A DNA stretch of 64,000 nucleotides from Mycolicibacterium vinylchloridicum (GTDB taxonomy: Bacteria > Actinomycetota > Actinomycetes > Mycobacteriales > Mycobacteriaceae), in contig NZ_JACBJQ010000003.1 in the NCBI RefSeq assembly GCF_013404075.1, forward strand, positions 186,001 through 250,000, read 5' to 3'. Below the pieces are notes generated by a model, which did no database searches, had not been told where the DNA came from, and saw nothing but the letters and a program-made list of their open reading frames with translations. Each line of letters opens with the position of its first letter. The stretch's first letter is position 1. This document shows, in pieces, positions 55,001 through 62,741 of the stretch. The translations under genes were made by a program, and so were the position numbers.

Positions 55001-58000
55001 AGGTCGGCTGTGACGACTCGTTCTTCAGCCTCGGTGGACACTCGTTGCTGGCCACCAAGCTGGTCGCTGCCGTCCGCGAGGCATGCGGTGTCGAGGTCAG
55101 CGTGCGCGACATCTTCGAGCGCGGTACCCCCGGTGAGCTTGCCACCCTGATCGATGGTCTGCGTGCTGCCCAACCGAATTCGATTCGGCCGCAGCTCATC
55201 TCCCGTGCCACCGATGCCGAGCACTCCCCGCTTTCGGCGGCGCAGCTGCGCAGCTGGTTCCAATACCGCGTCGACGGGCCGAGCCCGGTGAACAACATCC
55301 CGTTCGCAGCCAGGCTGACCGGACCGTGCGACGTCGACGCATTGGTCGCCGCCGTCGGCGACGCCGTCGCCCGTCACGAGATCCTGCGCACCGTGTACCG
55401 CGAGATCGATGGTGTGCCCCACCAGACCGTCGAGACCGCCGACGCCGTCGGTGTGCGGCGCCTGGAAGGCGCGGATAGTGCTTGGCTGACAGCACAACTC
55501 AATAGCGAGCGGGCACACCGCTTCGACCTCGAGTCAGAACTGCCCATCCGCATCGCGGTGCTGCGCACCCCCGAAGAGACCGTGCTGTCGATGGTCGTGC
55601 ATCACATCGCGGCCGACCACTGGTCGGCCGGTGTGCTGTTCACCGACGTGCTCACCGCATACCGTGCACGGCGGGAGGGGCGCGCGCCATCCTGGCAGCC
55701 CCTGCCGATCCAGTATCGCGACTACGCCGCCTGGCAGGTCGAACTGCTCTCCGACGCCGAATTGATGGACGCCCAACGCGATTACTGGGTGCGGCAACTC
55801 GACGGGCTGCCGGAGGACACCGGACTGCGCCCGGATCTGCCCAGGCCGCCGATGGCCGGCGGTGCCGGCGCGGCGATTCCGCTGCGCTTCGACGCCCATG
55901 TGCGGGAGCGGCTCACCGCGCTGAGCCGCGAACTGGGCATCACCGAGTTCATGCTGCTGCAGACCGCGATCGCCGTTGTTCTGCACAAGGCCGGCGGCGG
56001 TAACGACATCCCGCTGGGCACCCCGGTGGCCGGTCGTACCGACGCCGAATTGGACCGCCTGGTCGGCTTCTTCGTCAATATCCTGGTACTGCGCAACGAC
56101 CTGTCGGGCAACCCCACCTTGCGCGAAGTGCTGCTGCGGACCCGCGAGATGGCGCTGGCCGCCTACGCCAACTCCGATCTTCCGTTCGACAGGGTGGTCG
56201 ACGCGGTCAACCCGGTGCGATCGCTGTCCCGTAACCCGCTGTTCGGAGTCGTCGTGCATGTCCGCGAGGAGATGCCCGAAGATCAACTCATCGAGGCCGG
56301 AGGAGACGGGGAGACCCGGTTCACCGCGCTGGAGCCGACCTTCGACGTGGCCCACGCCGATTTGAGCGTGAACTTCTTCGTCGGTGACGACGGCTACCGA
56401 GGCCACCTCATCTACCGCACCGAGCTGTACCACGATTCGACGATGCATCGATTCGCGAACTGGCTCGGCCAGGTCATCGAGGCCTTCGCCACCGACCCCG
56501 ACGCGACGCTGCGGGACGTCACCCTGCTCGGGGACGCCGAGTTGGAGCAGGTGCTCGCACAGAGCCGAGGTATCCCGTCGCCGCCCGACCGGCCCCGCAC
56601 CGTGCCAGGGCTGCTCGAGGCCGGCCGGGCCTGGGGGCCGGACCGGATCGCGCTGCGCTGCGGTGGCCAGCACCTCGATTATCCTGCGCTGCACCACCGT
56701 TCGGACCGCTTCGCACACCTGCTGGTGCGCCACGGTGTCGGGCCGGGCTCGCTGGTCGGGATGTCGATGCGGCGCGGGATCGATCTGGTGATCGCACTGG
56801 TCGGCATCATGAAGGCCGGTGCCGGGTTCTTCCCGCTGGATCCGACCTATCCGCAGACGCGCAAACAATTCATGCTCGACGATGTCGCGCCCGAGGTAGT
56901 GGTCGTGACCGCCGAAGCGGGTGCGTCGATGCCGGCTGCCTCTCGCGTCACACTGATCTCGATGGACGACCCGGCAGTTCGGGCGGAGCTGGACGCCACC
57001 GATCCGGTTGCGCCGCTTGCCCCGCCGCGTCCCGACGACCCGATGTACCTGATGTTCACCTCGGGCTCAACCGGCAAGCCGAAAGGCGTGGTGGGCACCC
57101 ACCGGGCAATGAGCACCCGGTTGACCTGGCAGCTCAAGCATTACCCGGTGCCCGGCAGGGACATTCGGCTGGCACAAGCGCCGATGACGTTCTTGGAAGG
57201 GTGCATCGAGACACTGGCCGGGCTGGTGGCCGGATCGACGCTGATCGTCGCCGACGACGCCGAGCACCGTGACGCCGAGGCGCTGGCGGGGCTCATCGAA
57301 CGGCACTCGGTGGCTCAGGTCACCGGTGTCGCCAGTCTGGTGTCGGCTCTTGTCGACAACGCGCCGGACGCCGTTCGCGCGCTACGCCGCCTGGTGACCT
57401 GCGGTGAGCCGGTCAATGTCTCACTGCTGCAGCGTCTTGTCGCCTGCGTGGGTGAGAGTTCGGCGAGAACCGTTGAGCTGCTGAATGCCATCGGTGCCAC
57501 CGAAACCTCGGGCGCGTTGATCCGTGGCCCGCTGGACCTGCCCACCCCCAAGATCGGCAGGCCGATGGAGGGTTCGCAGGTCTATCTTCTCGATGACGCG
57601 CTGCAGCCGGTGCCGATCGGTGTGGTCGGCGAGCTGTACTACGCGGGCGAGCAGATCGCGCGCGGCTACTGGAAGCAACCCGGGCTGACCGCCACTCGGT
57701 TCATTCCGAATCCCTATGCAGCCGAGCCGGGCTCGCGGTTCTACCGTAGCGGTGACCGCGGCCGGTGGACCGAGGACGGCCGACTGGAATTCGTCGGCCG
57801 CACCGACCACCAGGTAAAGGTGCGCGGCTTCCGCGTCGAACTCGCCGAAGTCGAAGCGGCACTGAAGGCCGCCGACGGCGTCGCCGTCGCGGCCGCGCGT
57901 ACCTGGGACGGACCCAGCGGGGCCACCCTGGCCGGCTACGTGGTTGCGCACGAACCGGTGTCCGACCCTGCCGAGTTCGCCGCCGCGGTACGCGCGTCCG

Positions 58001-58479
58001 TCGCTGCGGCACTGCCGGGCTACATGACGCCATCGACGATCTCCGTGCTCGCCGCGATGCCGGCGACCGAATCCGGCAAGTTGAACCGGCCCGCGCTGCC
58101 CCGGCCCGAGGTACACACCACCGGGACCAGCGAGCCGGCCAGGACCGACACCGAGCGCGCCGTCGCGGGAGCCATGGGCCAGCTGCTCGATGTGGCGGGA
58201 ATCGGGCGGGACGACGACTTCTTCGCGCTCGGCGGTGACAGCATCCTGTCGGTGCAGCTGGCCGCGCGGATGCGGGCTGTCGGCCTGACCGTCGACCCGC
58301 GGATGATCTTCGAGTACCCGACCGTGGCAGCACTGGCCGGTGCGATCGAAGAGCAGGGGCCGGCCGGCCAGGCCGAGGCCGGCGCGGACACCCGGCACGA
58401 GGCGATGAGCGTTTCGGGACTGTCGGCGGGCGATCTGGACGCACTGAAATCGTCATGGTCGAAGGCGCATCCGTCGTGA
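52042..58479 (+). CDS. mbtE: MbtE-position dimodular NRPS (C-A-PCP-C-A-PCP)
   Basis: 2145 residues, two full modules. Module 1: C domain with HHIAWDDAS (about 168), A domain with YTSGSTGLPKG (about 610) and SFDVSIGE (Asp present, normal alpha-amino acid), PCP with LGGHSLLATK (about 998). Module 2: C with HHIAADHWS (about 1187), A with FTSGSTGKPKG (about 1672) but MTFLEGCIE at the FDxS core (about 1715), so Leu replaces the Asp and Glu follows; PCP with LGGDSILSV (about 2064). Canonical MbtE has one A domain for lysine. Module 1 fits that role. Module 2 would add an extra residue, probably a beta-amino acid, where MbtC/MbtD would normally add a polyketide unit. GAGGAG precedes the ATG, 41 bp after mbtB. 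Confidence 0.88.
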   Translation: MTDVLAADRQRLELLRHKLAQRGLLAEPAAAADPAAMTDGQRRMWFVHSIDTTGALLNVGVSYRLIGDLDASRLHAAVDAVAARHPILRTTYRTGADGEPRACVHDDLKPDWAEHDLRELSAQACGLRLEVLAQRAFTTPFDLNTEAPLRITLARIARDEHVLLLAAHHIAWDDASWRVFFADLTRAYRDEDLEPAPAAEGPLSGTDDADVEYWRALLVDPPEPLELPGANGSAVPTEWRADRCATRLGTDTVDAVTRLARDTGATPYMVLLAAFSALMHRYTHADDFLVAAPVLNRTSDDVIGYYGNTVALRMRPDRWGTFRDLVIAARDTAVGAFAHQRVNLDRVVRELNPDRRYGVERMARVGFGVRESEGHGFNPPGLQSRRAEYRGQFAQLPLGFMVEFTGGEVEVEAEYLTEVIDARLARQLLDSFVVLLKDALAEPDRVLADLALLGEADNEWLEQVSRGEDFYCPPMTLGELVAERAALQPDAIAVVYEGRRYSYREINEAANQHARWLVAQGIGAEDRVAVLLEKSPELVITALGIAKAGAVYLPVDPEYPADRIAYILADADPKLVVREPITGTHELSADDLAPSDLTRPFGPDNTAYLIYTSGSTGLPKGVPVPHLPVADYFRWFAQEYRISPDDHLLQVASPSFDVSIGEIFGVLAQGARLVIPRSDGLRDIGYLTDLLQREAITSMHFVPSLLGLFLSLPGVEQWRTLRRVPIGGEALPGELADKFHATFDALLHNFYGPTETVINASRFKVEGRQGPGVVPIGTPKINTTIRLLDDALRPVPVDVIGEIYIGGTQLARGYHNRPVLTAERFVADPFNPGGRLYRTGDLARRNHNGDLEFVGRADEQVKIRGFRIELGEVAAAITVDPSVGNAVVVATELSHLGKSLIAYVAPAAGESVDVDRIKSRVTAALPEYMIPAAYVIVDEIPVTANGKLDRAALPEPEIGPAVDYRAPVTETERAVAGLFADLLGADQVGCDDSFFSLGGHSLLATKLVAAVREACGVEVSVRDIFERGTPGELATLIDGLRAAQPNSIRPQLISRATDAEHSPLSAAQLRSWFQYRVDGPSPVNNIPFAARLTGPCDVDALVAAVGDAVARHEILRTVYREIDGVPHQTVETADAVGVRRLEGADSAWLTAQLNSERAHRFDLESELPIRIAVLRTPEETVLSMVVHHIAADHWSAGVLFTDVLTAYRARREGRAPSWQPLPIQYRDYAAWQVELLSDAELMDAQRDYWVRQLDGLPEDTGLRPDLPRPPMAGGAGAAIPLRFDAHVRERLTALSRELGITEFMLLQTAIAVVLHKAGGGNDIPLGTPVAGRTDAELDRLVGFFVNILVLRNDLSGNPTLREVLLRTREMALAAYANSDLPFDRVVDAVNPVRSLSRNPLFGVVVHVREEMPEDQLIEAGGDGETRFTALEPTFDVAHADLSVNFFVGDDGYRGHLIYRTELYHDSTMHRFANWLGQVIEAFATDPDATLRDVTLLGDAELEQVLAQSRGIPSPPDRPRTVPGLLEAGRAWGPDRIALRCGGQHLDYPALHHRSDRFAHLLVRHGVGPGSLVGMSMRRGIDLVIALVGIMKAGAGFFPLDPTYPQTRKQFMLDDVAPEVVVVTAEAGASMPAASRVTLISMDDPAVRAELDATDPVAPLAPPRPDDPMYLMFTSGSTGKPKGVVGTHRAMSTRLTWQLKHYPVPGRDIRLAQAPMTFLEGCIETLAGLVAGSTLIVADDAEHRDAEALAGLIERHSVAQVTGVASLVSALVDNAPDAVRALRRLVTCGEPVNVSLLQRLVACVGESSARTVELLNAIGATETSGALIRGPLDLPTPKIGRPMEGSQVYLLDDALQPVPIGVVGELYYAGEQIARGYWKQPGLTATRFIPNPYAAEPGSRFYRSGDRGRWTEDGRLEFVGRTDHQVKVRGFRVELAEVEAALKAADGVAVAAARTWDGPSGATLAGYVVAHEPVSDPAEFAAAVRASVAAALPGYMTPSTISVLAAMPATESGKLNRPALPRPEVHTTGTSEPARTDTERAVAGAMGQLLDVAGIGRDDDFFALGGDSILSVQLAARMRAVGLTVDPRMIFEYPTVAALAGAIEEQGPAGQAEAGADTRHEAMSVSGLSAGDLDALKSSWSKAHPS

Positions 58480-61400
58480 CCACGTCCGACATCGACGACG
58501 TCTTGGCGTTATCGCCGCTGCAGCTCGGCCTGTACTCACACGCCACGCTGATCGGCCCCGACGCCGACGACCCGTACGTCATCGCGATGACCGCGGACGT
58601 GACCGGGCCGCTCGACGTCGACCTGCTACGAGAGTGCGCTTGCGCAATGCTCGTGCGCCACCCCAATCTGCGCGCCAGCTTCTGGCATCAGGACCTCCCA
58701 CGTCCTGTTCAGATCGTGCCGTCGGCAGTGGAACTGCCGTGGAAGCAGGTGCGGGCCGACGACGATCATGCGGCCGCACTCGAACAACACGAACGTAGCC
58801 GGCCGTTCACCCTGCATGACGGCCCGCTGATCCGATTCCTGCTCATCGAACTGCACGGCCAGCGCTGGCGTCTGGTGGTCACCGCACACCACATCGTGAT
58901 CGACGGCTGGTCGCTGCCGGTGTTCATCGGCGAGATGCTCACCCTCTACCGCGCCGGTGGAAACCCCGACGCGTTGCCATCACCCCGGCTGTACCGCGAC
59001 TACATCGGCTGGCTTGCCGATCGAGATCCTTCGGTCGGCGAACAGGTTTGGCGCCAACACCTGGCCGGTACGCCGGGACCGACGCTGCTATCGCCGGCGC
59101 TGGGCGGCGACGCTGAGGGTCGCCCGAAACGTACTGAGTTGACGCTGCCCGCCGCCGATGCCGAGAAGCTCGCCGCGGCGTCCCGCTCGCGCGGCATCAC
59201 GCTCAACACACTGCTGCAGATGGCCTGGGCGCTGATCCTGTCGCGGCTGACCGACCGCGACGATGTCGTGTTCGGGGTCACCGTCTCCGGCCGTCCTCCC
59301 GAACTGGCCGGCGTGGAGACCATGGTGGGGTTGTTCATCAACACCATTCCTCTGCGGGTGCGCTTGAACCCGAACACAACTGTCGCCCAGCACTGTTCGG
59401 CGCTACAGCGAGATGCGGCCCGGCTGCGCGACCACAGTCACCTCACGCACTCACAGCTACGCGCGTTCGCCGGGGTGGGCGAGATGTTCGACACCCTGCT
59501 GGTCTATGAGAGCTTCCCGTCCTCGGGCGTGGTCGGCGGACAAGAGTTCTCGGCAGGCGCAGTGAGCTTCCGGCCGGCCGCGATGGAGAGCCTGACGCAC
59601 TTCCCGGTGACGATCGCTGCCTACCGCACGGGTGCCGAACTGACGCTGCTGGTGGAGGTCACCGACAACGCGCTGGGTGTGATGACCGCTGATGTGCTTG
59701 GTGCACGGGTGCTGCAGACGATGCGCCGGCTGATCGAGAGGTGGGACCGGCCGCTGGGTGCGATCTCGATCCTGCTCGACGGCGAGGCGCGCCCGATCGG
59801 CCCACCTGAGCCGACCCACACCGAACCTCTGCGGGGGGTGGCCGACAGATTTGCCGAAGCCGCGGTGGCGCACAGCGATTCGACCGCACTGTGCTGGGAA
59901 GGCGGCCAGCTGAGCTACGGGGAGTTGCACGAACGGTCGGACCGCCTCGCCGGACTGCTCGCCGACTCGGGCGTGCGCGCCGAAACCGCGGTGGCGATCC
60001 GGCTGCCGAGAAGCGCCGACTACGTGGTGGCGATGATCGGTGTGCTCAAGGCCGGCGGGATGTACGTGCCGTTGGAACACGGTATGCCGGCCGGGCGGGT
60101 GCAGTCGATCCTCGCCCAAACCGGCGCCGCGCTGGTCATCGACGAAGACACCATGGCCGCAGTCAACACTGCACCGCGGTTCTCGACTCCCACGGCGCCA
60201 AGGCAAGCCGCCTATGCGGTGTTCACCTCGGGCACGACCGGAGAACCCAAGGGCGTCATCGGGACTCACCAAGCCCTGCTCGCCTACATCGACGATCACG
60301 TCGAGCGGATGCTGCGGCCCGCCGCCGAGCGGCTGGGCCGTTCGCTGCGCATCGGGCACGCCTGGTCCTTCGCGTTCGACGCCGCCTGGCAGCCGTTGGC
60401 CGGGCTCCTGTTCGGCCACACCGTGCACCTGATCGACGAGACCGACCGCCGCGACGCCGAGGCGCTCGTCGACATCATCGACCGGCACCGGATCGACATG
60501 CTCGACGTGACTCCGTCACTGTTCAGCAACCTGCGCCGAGCCGGATTGCTGGACCGCGGATTGCTGTCGGTGCTCGCACTTGGCGGCGAGGCAGTCGGGT
60601 CGGCGGACTGGACCGATATCCGGAAAGCCTGCACCCAAACGTTGTTGGCGGCCCACAACTGCTACGGACCCACCGAGACGACCGTCGAGGCCGTCGTCGC
60701 GGCCATCACCGACCACGACTCACCTGCCATCGGTCATCCGACCCGCTCCACCGGCGCCGTGGTGCTCGACGCATGGCTGCACCCTGTACCCGACGGCGTG
60801 GTGGGCGAGCTGTACCTGGCCGGCGAACAGGTGACCCGCGGCTACCTGGGCCGGCCCGCCGAGACCGCGACACGGTTCGTCGCCGCGCCCGGCGGCGGCC
60901 GGATGTACCGCACCGGTGACCTGGTGCGCCGGGATCGGGACGGCGCACTGTCTTTCATCGGCCGCGCCGACGCCCAGATCCAGGTCCGCGGCCATCGCGT
61001 CGAGCCAGGGGAGATCGAGGCGGTACTGGAGGACGTGCCCGGCGCTCGGCACGCACACCTCGCCGTGCACCGGCAGGCGGCAGGCCCCAGGCTGATCGCC
61101 TATGTCGCGGGTGATGTTACGGTGCCGGCCCTGCGAACCTCGCTGCGAAACCGGTTGCCGCGCTACATGATGCCGCACCGGCTGGTGGTCGTCGACACCA
61201 TCCCGCTGACCGCCAACGGCAAGGTCGACGAATCGGCGCTGGCCGCGGCGGCCACCCCCGACGAGACTCCGGAGCTGCCCGGCACGCCGACGGAAGTCGC
61301 ACTGGGCCACGCGATTGCGGGACTGCTGGGCCTCTCCGACATCGACATCGATGCCGACCTGCTGGAGTTGGGCCTCGACAGCATCGTCGCGCTGTCGTTG

Positions 61401-62741
61401 GTTCAGGCCGCGCGTCGTCTGGGACTGCCACTGCGGGCCCGACTGGTTCTGGAATGCGGCACACTTCGCGAGCTGGCGGCCGCGGTGGACCGGGATACCG
61501 CCGAAGAACTGGCCGCCGGACCGGAACCGGAGGGTCCGATCCCGGCCCTGCCCGCGGTGCACTGGTTGTACGAGCACGGCGATCCGCGCCGGCTGGCCCA
61601 GATCGAGGCGATCACGCTGCCAGCGGATGCCAGCGCCGAACGGCTGAGCCTGCTGCTGGACGGTATTGCGGCGGGGCACGAGATGTTCCGCAGCCGGCTC
61701 GATCTGCCGACCATGACGTTCCTCCCCGCTGACCGGCAGCGGATTCCGCTGACCGAGGTGGAGGTGAGCGGTGAGCTGGCCGACACGGTCACCGAGCACG
61801 CCGCCGCGGCCATCGAACGGATGAATCCGGAACGCGGACACCTGATCGAGGCGCTGTGGCTGCACCGTCCCGGTGATGCGGGAGTCCTCGTTCTTGTGGT
61901 TCATGTGCTGGCGATGGATCCCGCGTCGTGGCGCATCGTGCTCGGGGAGCTGACGGCCAACTGGTCCACACCAGGAACCCAGTTGGTCGGCGGTGAGCGG
62001 GTCAGCTATCGCCGATGGGCACAGACGCTCGCCCAGCGCGTGAGCAAGCTCGACACCGTCGACTTCTGGCTGGCGCAACTCGACGGCGAGGATCCGACAC
62101 TGGGCGCCCGGCGAATTCGTCCGCGGGTGGACCGGTTCGGCGACCTCGCGATCACCGTGTCGGTCACCGAGGATGACGTCACCTCGGCACTGCTGCGTGC
62201 ACCGTCGCCGATCCAAGACGTGCTGGCCGATGCGTGCGCCCGGCTGATCGCGCACTGGCGCGACCAGCGTGGCCAGGCCGGCTCCGTCCCGCTGCTGGCA
62301 CTGGAGACGCACGGACGTACCGGTGCCGATGACACGGTCGGTCTCCTCAGCGCCATCTATCCGTTGCGTATCAGGCCGGGCGAGCCGATGCCCGAGATAA
62401 CCGGTGAGGCAACCGACTATGCCCTGCTGCGCTATCTGCGATCCGATACTGCCGAGCGGCTCCGCGGGTTCCGCGGCCCCCAGGTGCTGCTGAATTACCT
62501 AGGCCGGCTCGACCTGGGCGCGGGTTCGTTACTGGATCGGGGATTACTCGCCGGTGTCCCGATCATGACCGAGCCCAACCTCGCGGTACGACACGAGCTG
62601 ACACTCGTCGCCGCGATCGCCGGCGGAAAGCTGGTCACCCAATGGCGTACGCTATCCGACATCTTCAGTGATGCGGATGTGATTGCGCTGCAGTCGATCT
62701 GGCAAGACGTCCTCCGGGAACTGGCGGAGGTACCGCGATGA
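58476..62741 (+). CDS. mbtF: MbtF, terminal lysine NRPS (C-A-PCP-C/E)
   Basis: About 1421-residue NRPS. The C domain has HHIVIDGWS (about 135), the A domain FTSGTTGEPKG (about 583) with FDAAWQP and an AHNCYGPTE region giving a DAQD-type pocket that resembles published lysine codes (from memory), and the PCP LGLDSIVAL (about 966). The last 400 residues resemble an epimerisation/condensation domain but its HHxxxD site reads VHVLAMDPAS. In mycobactin the last module activates lysine and the chain is released as a cyclic lysine (caprolactam). The GTG at 58476 overlaps the mbtE TGA (GTGA); an ATG at 58455 is also possible. Confidence 0.92.
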   Translation: MTTSDIDDVLALSPLQLGLYSHATLIGPDADDPYVIAMTADVTGPLDVDLLRECACAMLVRHPNLRASFWHQDLPRPVQIVPSAVELPWKQVRADDDHAAALEQHERSRPFTLHDGPLIRFLLIELHGQRWRLVVTAHHIVIDGWSLPVFIGEMLTLYRAGGNPDALPSPRLYRDYIGWLADRDPSVGEQVWRQHLAGTPGPTLLSPALGGDAEGRPKRTELTLPAADAEKLAAASRSRGITLNTLLQMAWALILSRLTDRDDVVFGVTVSGRPPELAGVETMVGLFINTIPLRVRLNPNTTVAQHCSALQRDAARLRDHSHLTHSQLRAFAGVGEMFDTLLVYESFPSSGVVGGQEFSAGAVSFRPAAMESLTHFPVTIAAYRTGAELTLLVEVTDNALGVMTADVLGARVLQTMRRLIERWDRPLGAISILLDGEARPIGPPEPTHTEPLRGVADRFAEAAVAHSDSTALCWEGGQLSYGELHERSDRLAGLLADSGVRAETAVAIRLPRSADYVVAMIGVLKAGGMYVPLEHGMPAGRVQSILAQTGAALVIDEDTMAAVNTAPRFSTPTAPRQAAYAVFTSGTTGEPKGVIGTHQALLAYIDDHVERMLRPAAERLGRSLRIGHAWSFAFDAAWQPLAGLLFGHTVHLIDETDRRDAEALVDIIDRHRIDMLDVTPSLFSNLRRAGLLDRGLLSVLALGGEAVGSADWTDIRKACTQTLLAAHNCYGPTETTVEAVVAAITDHDSPAIGHPTRSTGAVVLDAWLHPVPDGVVGELYLAGEQVTRGYLGRPAETATRFVAAPGGGRMYRTGDLVRRDRDGALSFIGRADAQIQVRGHRVEPGEIEAVLEDVPGARHAHLAVHRQAAGPRLIAYVAGDVTVPALRTSLRNRLPRYMMPHRLVVVDTIPLTANGKVDESALAAAATPDETPELPGTPTEVALGHAIAGLLGLSDIDIDADLLELGLDSIVALSLVQAARRLGLPLRARLVLECGTLRELAAAVDRDTAEELAAGPEPEGPIPALPAVHWLYEHGDPRRLAQIEAITLPADASAERLSLLLDGIAAGHEMFRSRLDLPTMTFLPADRQRIPLTEVEVSGELADTVTEHAAAAIERMNPERGHLIEALWLHRPGDAGVLVLVVHVLAMDPASWRIVLGELTANWSTPGTQLVGGERVSYRRWAQTLAQRVSKLDTVDFWLAQLDGEDPTLGARRIRPRVDRFGDLAITVSVTEDDVTSALLRAPSPIQDVLADACARLIAHWRDQRGQAGSVPLLALETHGRTGADDTVGLLSAIYPLRIRPGEPMPEITGEATDYALLRYLRSDTAERLRGFRGPQVLLNYLGRLDLGAGSLLDRGLLAGVPIMTEPNLAVRHELTLVAAIAGGKLVTQWRTLSDIFSDADVIALQSIWQDVLRELAEVPR

